A DNA stretch of 64,000 nt from Paenibacillus crassostreae. Lineage in GTDB: Bacteria > Bacillota > Bacilli > Paenibacillales > Paenibacillaceae. Under the pieces are notes generated by a model, which was not told the DNA's origin, searched no databases, and saw only the letters and a program-made list of their open reading frames with translations. Location of the stretch: positions 4,526,001 to 4,590,000 of the forward strand of contig NZ_CP017770.1 in assembly GCF_001857945.1 (NCBI RefSeq), read 5' to 3'. Shown piece after piece: positions 25,267 to 33,143 of the stretch (positions are counted from its first letter, which is position 1; every line of letters begins with the position of its first letter). The position numbers and the translations under genes are program-made.

Positions 25267-25950
25267 ATGGACTTGGAAGAACTAAGGGTATGGAGTGAGA
25301 ATCTCAAGTCTTTAAATGAAATAATTTTAAACCCCCAAAAACATACACAAGCCATTCAACTATTTCTTTCTCTGCATGCTTGGTTACATTCCTCATCCGT
25401 TGGGAATTTATCCGACCTAACATTACATGATGCCGTAATAAAAAATTTGGACGAACAAACCTTCAGAAAGTACCCCTTGAACCTTTCAGATACGAAAAAC
25501 TCGATTGCATGGCATCTTTGGCATAGTGCCCGACTTGAGGATATGACCATGAGTATTCTAGTGGCTGATGATCAACAAGCTCTTTATTCTGGAAATTGGT
25601 TCGAAACAATGAATACTAGATTTACCCACTCTGGTAATGAGATGAGTGAGGAAGAAATTGCCGAGTTAAGTTCAAGTATAAGTTTTGAATCATTATTGGC
25701 TTACAAAACTGCCGTTGGTAAGCAAACAAGACAAATCATATCGATGTTGAAGCCAGGACGGTTTATAGACAAAGTTGAACAAAACAGAATCAATCGATTG
25801 TTCGATGAAAATGCTGTTGCTCAAAACGCGAGTAGTCTAGCCGATTACTGGAGTAAAAGAAATATAGCTTGGCTAGTACTGATGCCTGCAACAGAACATA
25901 TCTTAATACACTTGAAAAAATGCATTCATATAAAGGAAAAGCTTAATTGA
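25267..25950 (+). CDS. DinB-like domain protein
   Basis: This 227-residue protein resembles the DinB/YfiT four-helix-bundle family of metal-dependent enzymes. It has a helix with candidate metal histidines, SIAWHLWHSARLEDMTM, and a C-terminal helix LVLMPATEHILIHLKKCIHI that can supply the third. Family members include bacillithiol- and mycothiol-dependent transferases, but many have no known substrate. AAGGAG is eleven bases before ATG 25267. It lies downstream of a small membrane-protein ORF, and no terminator separates them. Confidence 0.75.
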   Translation: MDLEELRVWSENLKSLNEIILNPQKHTQAIQLFLSLHAWLHSSSVGNLSDLTLHDAVIKNLDEQTFRKYPLNLSDTKNSIAWHLWHSARLEDMTMSILVADDQQALYSGNWFETMNTRFTHSGNEMSEEEIAELSSSISFESLLAYKTAVGKQTRQIISMLKPGRFIDKVEQNRINRLFDENAVAQNASSLADYWSKRNIAWLVLMPATEHILIHLKKCIHIKEKLN

Positions 25951-26035
25951 CCAAAGAGAAAGTCACTTCAAAGAGTAGAGGTGACATTGCTAATGCGAGT
26001 CGATAAATCAGGTTGAAAACTTGTAAACAACATTC

Positions 26036-26068
26036 AACAGGCTGCAAATAACAACGTTGCAGCCTGTT
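26036..26068 (+). terminator. Perfect hairpin, probable terminator of the DinB unit
   Basis: AACAGGCTGCAA and TTGCAGCCTGTT form a 12-bp stem with a nine-base loop. The T run appears only about 20 bases later, after a C-rich stretch. A weaker hairpin (GTCAC...GTGAC) lies near 25971-25994. Confidence 0.6.
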
Positions 26069-26145
26069 CTTGTCCCATCCCCCCTTTTTTTGTTTTATAA
26101 CCATTCAAACATGGGGGCTCGTGGGGCTGTGGTCAAATAATAATT

Positions 26146-26209
26146 CAAGAGCAAGCAAGAGAATCCAAGCAATCACCCATGCTTGTGGCTGAATCTATGC
26201 TTGCTCTTG
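26146..26209. repeat. Nested inverted repeat between DinB and PadR genes
   Basis: The outer arms are perfect 12-mers, CAAGAGCAAGCA and TGCTTGCTCTTG. A second pair, AAGCA and TGCTT, lies inside the 40-base interval. The whole forms an extended stem with no adjoining T run, so it is not a classical terminator. No coding sequence overlaps it. Confidence 0.6.
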
Positions 26210-26339
26210 CTGTTGTTTGCAGGTTGTTGATTGTTTTTTGCAAAACAGCTGAATGCTTTCGTATCCATTAGGTTAATGAATCCGTTAGCTACCGCTGTGA
26301 ATATATATCATGTTAATCAAACAAAGTATTAAAACTAAA

Positions 26340-26385
26340 ATAGTACATTGACAGTAACAGTACTATGCCGTATTATACAAATACG
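26340..26385 (+). promoter_or_regulatory. Promoter and candidate operators of the PadR-pentapeptide-ABC operon
   Basis: TTGACA at 26348 and TATTAT at 26371 are exactly 17 bp apart. Two inverted repeats overlie them: ATAGTAC-13-GTACTAT at 26340-26366 across the -35 box, and CGTAT-7-ATACG at 26369-26385 across the -10 box. PadR proteins bind such spaced palindromes, so autorepression by the next gene is predicted. Confidence 0.75.
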
Positions 26386-26396
26386 GAGGTGATTAC

Positions 26397-26726
26397 ATGA
26401 GCGAGAACAAAATTACATCCGACCTGCTACGAGGACATACCGATACGATGATTTTACGGCTCTTATCCGAAGCTGACCGCTACGGGTACGAGATTGTCAA
26501 GCTGATTGCCGAACGCTCGGGTGGTGAGTATGAATTAAAGGAAGCCACCATGTACTCGAGCGTTCGTCGGCTTGAGGCGGATGGTGATATCGAGTGGTAT
26601 TGGGGAGATGAATCTCAGGGCGGACGACGTAAATATTTTAGGATTACCGAAAAGGGAAAGACTGTTTACGCCCGCAACAAAAACAACTGGGAGTACGCAA
26701 AGCGTGTGCTTGAAGACTTATTATAA
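26397..26726 (+). CDS. PadR family transcriptional regulator
   Basis: This 109-residue protein is a compact PadR winged-helix regulator of the subfamily without a long C-terminal domain. Family marks are LLRGHTDTMILRLLSEADRY, GYEIVKLIAERSGG, EATMYSSVRRLEADGDIEWYW (recognition helix and start of wing) and GGRRKYFRITEKGK (wing). GGAGGTG precedes ATG 26397. It is the first gene of a five-gene unit ending with an ABC exporter; PadR genes frequently control adjacent ABC exporters and HAAS-domain genes. The inducer is unknown. The block from here to 30030 is visibly richer in G+C than its neighbours. Confidence 0.93.
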   Translation: MSENKITSDLLRGHTDTMILRLLSEADRYGYEIVKLIAERSGGEYELKEATMYSSVRRLEADGDIEWYWGDESQGGRRKYFRITEKGKTVYARNKNNWEYAKRVLEDLL

Positions 26727-26740
26727 GGAGGTTGGATGTT

Positions 26741-27604
26741 ATGAATGAGAAATTGACCAGCTATTTAAACGGCGTTTTCGCACCGTACGATGGGGTGAAA
26801 AGCGCCGCCGAATTAAAGGACGATCTGCTCACTGATTTGCAGGAGCGGTATCGTGAACTTAAAGCCGACGGCAAAGACGATGAAACAGCGTTTAAGATGA
26901 CCATTGAGGGCATCGGCGACATCGAGGAAACGATACAGGAGGTTGCTAACCTCTCCCGCTCGCTGGAGCGGCAGGTGGTGACGAACTTTATCGGTAGCAA
27001 TCTAGCTGATAGCGACTTTGCAGACGTTACGGCCCATAAAGGACAGTTTAAAGGGAGTGCGCTTCACGGTTCAGACTTTTCGGGCGCAGATTTGACCGGC
27101 AGCACGTTTGCGAGCAGCGATATTCGCGAAGCAAACTTTGACGGCGCGAATCTGACGGATTGCAGCCTGTCCGGTCTTGACCTTACGAATGCAAGCTTCC
27201 ATAAATCGATCCTTGTACGCACCAACTTCAGCTCGTCGATGCTAGACGGTGCAAAATTCATAGGTGTAAAACTGACCGACGTCAAATTGAACACGACCTT
27301 CCTCAGTAAAACAATCTTTGAAAACTGTATCTTTGACGGTGTGGAGTTCAATTCTTCCGCTCTGGGAGGGCTGTGTTTTGACGGGCAAACCTTTATCGGC
27401 GTTAAGTTTGACAAGTCGGCATTAAACGAAGTCTCGTTTAAAGGTGCGACACTCAAGAACGTGTCTTTTCCGACCTCTTCGTGGTCTAAAAAGTATTATC
27501 GTGTCATCAAAACCGTCTGCTTTGACAGAGCCATGATGGATAAGTTGACATATGCCTCCCTTAAAGGCATGGGTGCCGATTTGTCGGGGGTTACGATTAT
27601 ATAA
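26741..27604 (+). CDS. Permease-prefix/HAAS-like domain plus pentapeptide-repeat protein, copy 1
   Basis: This 287-residue protein has two parts. Residues 1-85 are helical and resemble the prefix/HAAS domains found beside PadR regulators (SYLNGVFAPYDGVKSAAELK, LLTDLQERYRELKADGKDDE, GIGDIEETIQEVANLSRSL). From about residue 90 it is a right-handed pentapeptide-repeat stack with A(D/N)xxx units such as SDFADV, SDFSGADLTGSTF, ANFDGANLTDCS and AKFIGVKLTDV. ATG 26741 follows AAGGAGG. It begins 14 bases after the PadR stop. Pentapeptide stacks can mimic DNA or act as scaffolds; there is no membrane segment, so a cytoplasmic regulator or protector of the exporter is possible. Confidence 0.85.
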   Translation: MNEKLTSYLNGVFAPYDGVKSAAELKDDLLTDLQERYRELKADGKDDETAFKMTIEGIGDIEETIQEVANLSRSLERQVVTNFIGSNLADSDFADVTAHKGQFKGSALHGSDFSGADLTGSTFASSDIREANFDGANLTDCSLSGLDLTNASFHKSILVRTNFSSSMLDGAKFIGVKLTDVKLNTTFLSKTIFENCIFDGVEFNSSALGGLCFDGQTFIGVKFDKSALNEVSFKGATLKNVSFPTSSWSKKYYRVIKTVCFDRAMMDKLTYASLKGMGADLSGVTII

Positions 27605-27618
27605 GGAGTGTTGATGTT

Positions 27619-28488
27619 ATGAATGGGAAATTAACGAACTATGTGAACGGCGTTTTCTCACCCTACGATGGGGTCAAGAGCGTCACCGAATTAAAGCATG
27701 ACCTGCTCACCGATTTGCAGGAACGGTTCCGCGATCTGAAAGCCGAGGGCAACGACGATGAAACAGCTTTGGAGATGACCATTGACAGCATCGGCGACAT
27801 TGAGCAAACCGTACAGGAGGTCGCTAACATCTCCCGCTCGCTAGAGCGGCAGGTGCAGATAAACCTCGGTCCGATCGATCTGCAAGAGAGTGACTTCGCG
27901 GGCGTTATGTTACACAAAGGAAAATTCAAAGTGACCGCGTTGCGCGGAGCTGACTTTGCCGGCGCCGATTTGACCGGCACCTCGTTTGAAGTCAGTAATG
28001 CGCGTGAAGCCAATTTTGACGGAGCAAATCTGACAGACTGCAACTTTCCCATCACTGACCTTACGGATGCGAGCTTCAATAAATCGATCCTTGTACGCAC
28101 CAACTTCAGCATGTCGGGACTGGACGGAGCTAAATTCACAGACGTAAAACTGACCGACGTTACGCTAACCAAGACTGACCTTAGAAAAACAATCTTTGAT
28201 CGTTGTCTCTTTACCGGCGTGGATTTCAAAAAATCTGATCTGCGAGGAATGCATTTTGACGGGCAGACCTTCATCGGTGTCAAGTTTGACAAGTCTGCAC
28301 TGAATGACGTTTCGTTTAGGGGAGCGACACTCAAGAACGTGTCATTCCGTCTGCCACTATCCGTGACTAACAAATCTTACAATGCCTTCAAAACCGTCTG
28401 CTTTGACGGCGCTACGATGGATAAGCTGACTTATGCTGCGCTTAAAGGCCTATGGGTCGTCGATTTGTCAAAAGTAACAGTTATATAA
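27619..28488 (+). CDS. Permease-prefix/HAAS-like domain plus pentapeptide-repeat protein, copy 2
   Basis: This 289-residue protein is a close tandem paralogue of the preceding one and can be aligned along its whole length. The N-terminal prefix (NGVFSPYDGVKSVTELKHDL) and C-terminal end (KTVCFDGATMDKLTYAALKG) are the best conserved; the middle of the pentapeptide stack has diverged more (for example LGPIDLQESDFAGVMLHKGK). Even the leader AAGGAGTGTTGATGTT resembles that of copy 1. Fifteen bases separate the two. Retention of both suggests they form a heteromer or have split roles. No membrane span is present. Confidence 0.85.
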   Translation: MNGKLTNYVNGVFSPYDGVKSVTELKHDLLTDLQERFRDLKAEGNDDETALEMTIDSIGDIEQTVQEVANISRSLERQVQINLGPIDLQESDFAGVMLHKGKFKVTALRGADFAGADLTGTSFEVSNAREANFDGANLTDCNFPITDLTDASFNKSILVRTNFSMSGLDGAKFTDVKLTDVTLTKTDLRKTIFDRCLFTGVDFKKSDLRGMHFDGQTFIGVKFDKSALNDVSFRGATLKNVSFRLPLSVTNKSYNAFKTVCFDGATMDKLTYAALKGLWVVDLSKVTVI

Positions 28489-28500
28489 GGAGGGGAAAAT

Positions 28501-29262
28501 ATGAAAAATAAGTCAATTCAAGTGATTGGGCTGCAAAAGTCCTACAAGCAGCTTCAAGTCCTAAAGGGCGTAGATTTCGAGGTGGAAGAGGGCAGTGTTT
28601 TCGCCTTGCTCGGCTCCAACGGGGCGGGCAAGACAACGGTTGTCAAAATCCTCACTACGCTGCTCAAACAAGATAGCGGAACCGCCACCGTCAACGGATT
28701 CGATGTTGTGTCACAGCCCGACAATGTACGGCAGGCGATCAGTCTGACCGGGCAATTTGCCGCCGTTGACGAAGTTTTGACCGGACGGGAAAATCTGATT
28801 ATGATTGCCAAACTGCGTCACCTCAAAAATCCGCGTCAGGTTGCGGACGACTTGCTTAAACGCATGGGCCTGACAGACGCTGCCGACCGCAGGGCGTCTA
28901 CTTATTCGGGCGGTATGCGCCGCAGACTTGACATCGCCTTGAGTCTTGTGGGAAAACCGCAGCTTATTTTCCTCGACGAGCCAACCACTGGGCTTGACCC
29001 CGAGGCACGCATTGAGACTTGGAAGATTGTCAAGGAGCTTGCCGACGGTGGCACGACGGTATTCCTGACCACGCAGTATTTGGAGGAGGCTGAGCAGCTT
29101 GCCGACCAAATTGCCATTCTGCACGAGGGCAGGATTATCGCTAGTGGCACGCTCGCGGATCTAAAAAAGCTATTCCCATCCGCAAAGGTGGAGTATGTTG
29201 AAAAACAGCCGACATTAGAAGAGATTTTCCTCTCAATCGTCGGCAAAAAGGAGGTAATGTAA
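28501..29262 (+). CDS. ABC exporter ATPase, DrrA-like
   Basis: This 253-residue ATPase has Walker A GSNGAGKTT, signature YSGGMRRRLDIA, Walker B LIFLDEPTTGLDPEAR and H-loop LTTQYLEEAE, where glutamine replaces the usual histidine. The QYLEEAEQLAD form is typical of daunorubicin-resistance DrrA ATPases. The C-terminal region after residue 215 (KLFPSAKVEYVEKQPTLEEI) is also DrrA-like. AAGGAGG precedes ATG 28501. It forms an exporter with the next gene, with no gap between them. The substrate may be a drug, lipid or peptide. Confidence 0.92.
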   Translation: MKNKSIQVIGLQKSYKQLQVLKGVDFEVEEGSVFALLGSNGAGKTTVVKILTTLLKQDSGTATVNGFDVVSQPDNVRQAISLTGQFAAVDEVLTGRENLIMIAKLRHLKNPRQVADDLLKRMGLTDAADRRASTYSGGMRRRLDIALSLVGKPQLIFLDEPTTGLDPEARIETWKIVKELADGGTTVFLTTQYLEEAEQLADQIAILHEGRIIASGTLADLKKLFPSAKVEYVEKQPTLEEIFLSIVGKKEVM

Positions 29263-30030
29263 ATGGAGACGGCAAAGAACCACTTTTTCAGCGATATGGG
29301 TGTTATGCTTGGACGTTCCATGCGTCATATTTTCCGCAGTATGGACACTATCATCACGGTCTGCATCACTCCGATTGCAATGATGCTACTGTTCGTCTAT
29401 GTGTTTGGAGGCGCAATCCAAACCGGTACTGATAACTATGTGAACTACTTGTTGCCCGGTATCCTGCTGATTGCGATTGCAAGCGGTATATCCTATACTG
29501 CTTACCGCCTGTTTCTGGATAAGCAACGGGGCATCATAGAGCGGTTCCACACCATGCCGATTTCACGTTCCGCCGTGCTGTGGGGGCATGTCCTGACCTC
29601 GGTAGTATCCAACATTATATCGGTCATCGTAATCATTCTCGTAGCACTCATTATGGGCTTTCGCTCTTCGGCGGGGGTACTGCCTTGGCTTTCCGTAGCC
29701 GGTATACTCGTGCTGTTTACGCTGGCTTTGACTTGGATCGCGGCAATCGCCGGATTGTCTGCCAAATCGGTGGAAGGTGCAAGCGCGTTTTCCTATCCGC
29801 TTATCTTCCTGCCATTTATCAGCTCGGCATTTGTACCCACCGAATCGATGCCGTCAGTCGTTCGCGCATTTGCCGAAAACCAGCCGGTAACCTCGATCGT
29901 GGAAGCCATCCGTGCACTACTGTCAGGTCAGCCGGTGGGCAATGATATTTGGGTCGCTCTTGCGTGGTGCGTCGGGATTTTGCTTGTAGCCTATTTCTTT
30001 GCAATGAGGGTATATAAAAAGCGGGTGTGA
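29263..30030 (+). CDS. ABC-2 type exporter permease, DrrB-like
   Basis: This 255-residue membrane subunit has six hydrophobic segments and the ABC-2 pattern: MLGRSMRHIFRSMDTIITVC at the N-terminal interface helix, YVNYLLPGILLIAIASG, QRGIIERFHTMPISRSAVLWG as the coupling loop, and FISSAFVPTESMPSVVRAFAENQPVT before the last helix. That last motif is characteristic of DrrB and related drug exporters. The ATG directly follows the ATPase stop codon, with AAGGAGG inside the end of that gene. A hairpin terminator follows 39 bases after the stop. Confidence 0.92.
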   Translation: METAKNHFFSDMGVMLGRSMRHIFRSMDTIITVCITPIAMMLLFVYVFGGAIQTGTDNYVNYLLPGILLIAIASGISYTAYRLFLDKQRGIIERFHTMPISRSAVLWGHVLTSVVSNIISVIVIILVALIMGFRSSAGVLPWLSVAGILVLFTLALTWIAAIAGLSAKSVEGASAFSYPLIFLPFISSAFVPTESMPSVVRAFAENQPVTSIVEAIRALLSGQPVGNDIWVALAWCVGILLVAYFFAMRVYKKRV

Positions 30031-30069
30031 AAGTATCCTCTACAAACTAGAAACAAGAGACCCAAAATG

Positions 30070-30105
30070 GCTCGTGAAGTTATGCTTCGCGGGCTGTTTT
30101 CTTTG
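30070..30105 (+). terminator. Terminator of the PadR-pentapeptide-ABC operon
   Basis: GCTCGTGAAG pairs with CTTCGCGGGC (two G-T pairs) over a five-base loop, followed by TGTTTTCTTTG. Confidence 0.75.
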
Positions 30106-30197
30106 TTGTGATATTCGACTTTGCTTGACTTCTTGTTTACAAACTGTTGAACGAGAAACCCGAAAAGGGCGGCAACAGGTCACTTGTTTCTAACCTG

Positions 30198-30393
30198 TCA
30201 CTGCTCCCAACCCGCGTCCAATACGATCTCTCGGTTCTTATTCTTTTCCCCCATTGTAATCGGATTATCCTCATACGAAATCCAATCGCTCCAGCTTCCT
30301 ATATATAACGTTACATTCTTATATCCAGCTATACTCAGCACGAAGCACGTACAGACAGACGGTTAGGCCAGAATCGAAGTATAGTAGTATATC
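30198..30393 (-). pseudogene. Decayed C-terminal end of a rhodanese-type sulfurtransferase
   Basis: The minus strand reads AGYKNVTLYIGSWSDWISYE then DNPITMG, stop at 30198. This closely matches the end of the intact sulfurtransferase at 35838-36698 (AGYTRVKLYAGSWSDWISFE). Upstream the frame contains a stop in TSILA*PSVCTC and homology soon disappears. The rest of the gene is gone. It marks the edge of an accessory stretch that begins with the PadR operon on one side. Confidence 0.82.
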
Positions 30394-30678
30394 CTACGCT
30401 GGATCAGATCTATAGTAGACAGATACCCCCTTATAACATAACTCCATTTATTCAAATTTTTGACGGATGACGATCAAGTTTACTAAATGTATTTAAGTTT
30501 CAAACCTTTTTCTAATGTCAACTATATTGACTCATTTTCTGTAATTGTGAAAATTATATTGGTATATTGTTTTATAGTGTTATATTTAGTAACAAAAATA
30601 ATCTTGTTGTTATTATTTATATATGTTAATGTGTTATCTATGTAATAAAATATAACATTATAATAAGGGGGTAGCGTA
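30394..30678. other. AT-rich gap before the acetamidase-like gene
   Basis: No gene is visible. The stretch becomes strongly AT-rich after 30430. An 11-base inverted repeat, TACCCCCTTAT at 30424 and ATAAGGGGGTA at 30663, brackets it; the right arm contains the ribosome site of the next gene, so the match may be accidental. Confidence 0.4.
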
Positions 30679-32235
30679 ATGATTATTAACCGAACTATTA
30701 GGAGATTTGGAGTTTCAACAGGGATTATAGGCATGCTTACATTAGCTCTACCTTCAGTGGGCTTTAGTATGCCGCTACAACCAACAACCATCGATAAGGT
30801 AGAAGGTGATTATTATGTAACGTCTGCGATTGAGAACATTCGCTGGGGATCACTGCCTAATCGAGATAGCTCTCCGATTCTTACTGTACCATCAGGAAGT
30901 GCTGTAACATTTGATACGGTATCGCATGAGGGACTGATAGAGGATCAAGGGAGAAATCCAGTTGAGTACTTCGCAAAATTTGGTGTCTCACCCGATGAAG
31001 TGTTGGATGATGCGAAAGTAATTGCGTCTTCTGCGATTAAGCATGATTATGTAAAAGACGGACCGCATATTATCACTGGGCCAGTAGCCGTTGAGGGAGC
31101 GGAGCCAGGAGATGTTCTTAAAGTAGAAGTCCTTTCGTTACAAACTCGAGTTCCATATGGTGTTATTTCTAACCGCCATGGTAAAGGTGCTCTTCCGAAT
31201 GAATTTCCGGAAAATTCAGGTATACAAGAGGGAGCTAGCGCAACAAAACCGGAATTATATAATAATGTATCAATATTTACACCTATTGAAGAAATCAACG
31301 GCAATTGGTATGGTGTATTACCAACAGAAGTTGGCAAGAATGTACGTTTTCCAATTAATCCGTTCCTAGGTGTTATGGGGGTCGCGCCAAACACCAGCGA
31401 AGTTGTGAGTTCTATCCCTCCAATTGAAACAGGAGGAAATATGGATATTAATGAGTTAGGTGTTGGCGCAACAATTTATTATCCAATTCAAGTTAAAGGC
31501 GGGCTATTCTATACTGGAGATCCTCACTTTGCTCAAGGAGATGGAGAAGTGGCGTTAACTGCATTGGAAGCTTCCTTAAGGGGAACAGTTCGGTTAACGG
31601 TGTTAAAGAACGGGGATCCATCGCTACCGCATAGTGGAAAATTCACGCAACCCTTTGCTGAAACAGAGGATTATTGGATTCCAATTGGACTGGACCCTGA
31701 TTTGGATGAAGCGATGAAAGAATCAGTACGTGAATCGATTCAATTCTTATCCGATAAGCTTGATATGGATAGAGCTGTAGCTTATGCGTACCTATCGGCC
31801 GCAACGGATTATGAAGTATCTCAGGTCGTAGACCGAACCAAAGGAGTTCATGGACTCATTCGAAAGACTGATTTCCTTGAAGATGTTGACGTTGCAATGA
31901 ATATAGGTGGTACGTTAATCAAACCGGTTGTCCATAATAATGATTTCTACGTACCGATTCGAACCATTACGGAGCTATTGGACGGTACAGTAGTGTGGGA
32001 TGATAAGACTCGTGCAATGCAAATCAATTTAGATGCGAAAACTATAAGTGCTCAAATTGGTTCAGATGTGTATTCAATTAACGATAAATTAGTATTCAAT
32101 AGTAATGTACCGAAGGTTTTAAATGGCCAAACCGTAGTTCCTGTTTCTGTTATTAATAAAATACTAGGTGCTTATGTAAACTGGACGACTATCGACAAAA
32201 CGTTAACAGCAAATGTATCGTTAAGTAAAAAGTAA
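30679..32235 (+). CDS. Secreted acetamidase/formamidase-family protein with C-terminal stalk domain
   Basis: This 518-residue protein starts with a signal peptide (GIIGMLTLALPSVGFSM). The main domain, residues about 50-320, is FmdA/AmdA-like: SAIKHDYVKDGPHIITGPVA, GDVLKVEVL, FPINPFLGVMGVAP, PPIETGGNMDINELGVGATI and GDPHFAQGDGEVALTALEAS, where conserved histidine and aspartates form the metal site. Residues about 400-518 form a copper-amine-oxidase-N-terminal-like stalk domain (PVVHNNDFYVPIRTITELL, DKTLTANVSL), commonly attached to exported proteins in Paenibacillus. An exported amidase is expected to act on small amides; the true substrate is unknown. AAGGGGG precedes the ATG. Confidence 0.87.
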   Translation: MIINRTIRRFGVSTGIIGMLTLALPSVGFSMPLQPTTIDKVEGDYYVTSAIENIRWGSLPNRDSSPILTVPSGSAVTFDTVSHEGLIEDQGRNPVEYFAKFGVSPDEVLDDAKVIASSAIKHDYVKDGPHIITGPVAVEGAEPGDVLKVEVLSLQTRVPYGVISNRHGKGALPNEFPENSGIQEGASATKPELYNNVSIFTPIEEINGNWYGVLPTEVGKNVRFPINPFLGVMGVAPNTSEVVSSIPPIETGGNMDINELGVGATIYYPIQVKGGLFYTGDPHFAQGDGEVALTALEASLRGTVRLTVLKNGDPSLPHSGKFTQPFAETEDYWIPIGLDPDLDEAMKESVRESIQFLSDKLDMDRAVAYAYLSAATDYEVSQVVDRTKGVHGLIRKTDFLEDVDVAMNIGGTLIKPVVHNNDFYVPIRTITELLDGTVVWDDKTRAMQINLDAKTISAQIGSDVYSINDKLVFNSNVPKVLNGQTVVPVSVINKILGAYVNWTTIDKTLTANVSLSKK

Positions 32236-32256
32236 TAAAAAATTTCATTATTCAAT

Positions 32257-32287
32257 CGTGATGGACAGATGTCCATCACGGTTTTTT
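32257..32287 (+). terminator. Intrinsic terminator after the acetamidase-like gene
   Basis: A perfect 11-bp stem, CGTGATGGACA with TGTCCATCACG, has a very short loop and is followed by seven T residues. Confidence 0.92.
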
Positions 32288-32496
32288 TGTTATCATGAAT
32301 CTGCTTTGTAGCCATTTACATCGACTTATTAATCTCCTCATAACCCGCTTGCGATTGTGATCGAAGATGTGTCTACGATGGGTAAGAGAACTTGGTGTAG
32401 TTGTAGTTGATAGCCTGTTGATAGACCTCATACTAGAAAGGTCATTGTCATTTGAGAAAATGGATGCAGAATTAACTTCCGATGGAATATCATGAA

Positions 32497-32787
32497 CTAT
32501 TTAATATATTCATCTAACATTTTATTTAAATCATTTGCGATCAAAGGACCGTTATATACAATCCAACCATATCCTGAATTCTTCATAAATTTCTAAGGGA
32601 GAGAATTGTTGTTCGAATAAAGTCGAATTATCTATTGTGAGATACTCCTGTTCAGATATTGATCTACCCTCGACTCTAAACCAATATTTGATTTTCTGGA
32701 AATGTCATCCCTCGAATCAGACGAACACGCGGATAATATACCAGTAATCAGTAAAATGATTCCCAACTTATTTAAATGAATTTTCAT
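32497..32787 (-). pseudogene. Frameshifted lipoprotein gene
   Basis: The minus strand starts at 32787 with a lipoprotein signal, MKIHLNKLGIILLITGILSA followed by C, and a fair ribosome site (GGTGTG). The frame soon closes. A second frame carries on with KYWFRVEGRSISEQEYLTID then NSTLFEQQFSPLEIYEEF, and a third with KNSGYGWIVYNGPLIAND then LNKMLDEYIK and a stop at 32497. Two indels therefore split a single protein of about 95 residues. The original function is unknown. Confidence 0.72.
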
Positions 32788-32799
32788 AGAATTCACACC

Positions 32800-33080
32800 A
32801 CAGCACTCCACTTCAATTATTCATACAATTTTAGAATGATTATGTATTTCGACTGTATTATGTTTGTTTTTTTGAAGTTTCATATTTTACTCCCAGGGAC
32901 ATCCCATATTTATGGGAGTTGGATTGACGTTTGCGCATTTGAAAAGTAAAAAAAAATATTTTGCTAAAATGATATATTCCTTGAAACCACATATAACGTA
33001 TAGATATGAACATAAAAATCCACTTAGGAAAGCCTTTTCGCCTATCAATAACTATGATGGCTTCCAAAATTAATATATTG
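32800..33080. other. AT-rich gap upstream of the small peptide ORF
   Basis: I see no supported gene. A minus-strand frame at 32858-33118 is open but runs through low-complexity AT-rich sequence and lacks a ribosome site. Confidence 0.4.
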
Positions 33081-33109
33081 TTTACATTTTGCAATGCATA
33101 AGTTACAAT
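33081..33109 (+). promoter_or_regulatory. Promoter upstream of the small peptide ORF and secA2
   Basis: TTTACA and TACAAT are separated by exactly 17 bp. The start point would fall near 33116, about 28 bases before the ATG of the small ORF. No terminator was seen between there and secA2. Confidence 0.65.
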
Positions 33110-33143
33110 CATTCCCAACCAATAACTGGAAGGGATCTCTCAT

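Noticed and set aside
25061..25285. A 74-codon plus-strand frame before the DinB gene
   Set aside because: It begins inside a terminator stem, has no ribosome site and overlaps a better supported small ORF at 25116.
27663..28373. A 236-codon open frame on the minus strand inside pentapeptide copy 2, and a similar one in copy 1 at 27064-27456
   Set aside because: The regular codon pattern of pentapeptide repeats keeps the antisense frame free of stops. The plus-strand proteins are clearly real and the antisense products resemble nothing.
30424..30673. An inverted repeat bracketing the AT-rich gap, as a possible MITE
   Set aside because: The arms are only 11 bases and the right arm coincides with the ribosome site of the next gene; no target duplication was found.
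32858..33118. An 86-codon minus-strand frame in the gap before secA2
   Set aside because: The sequence is AT-rich and low in complexity, there is no ribosome site, and the secA2 promoter lies within it.
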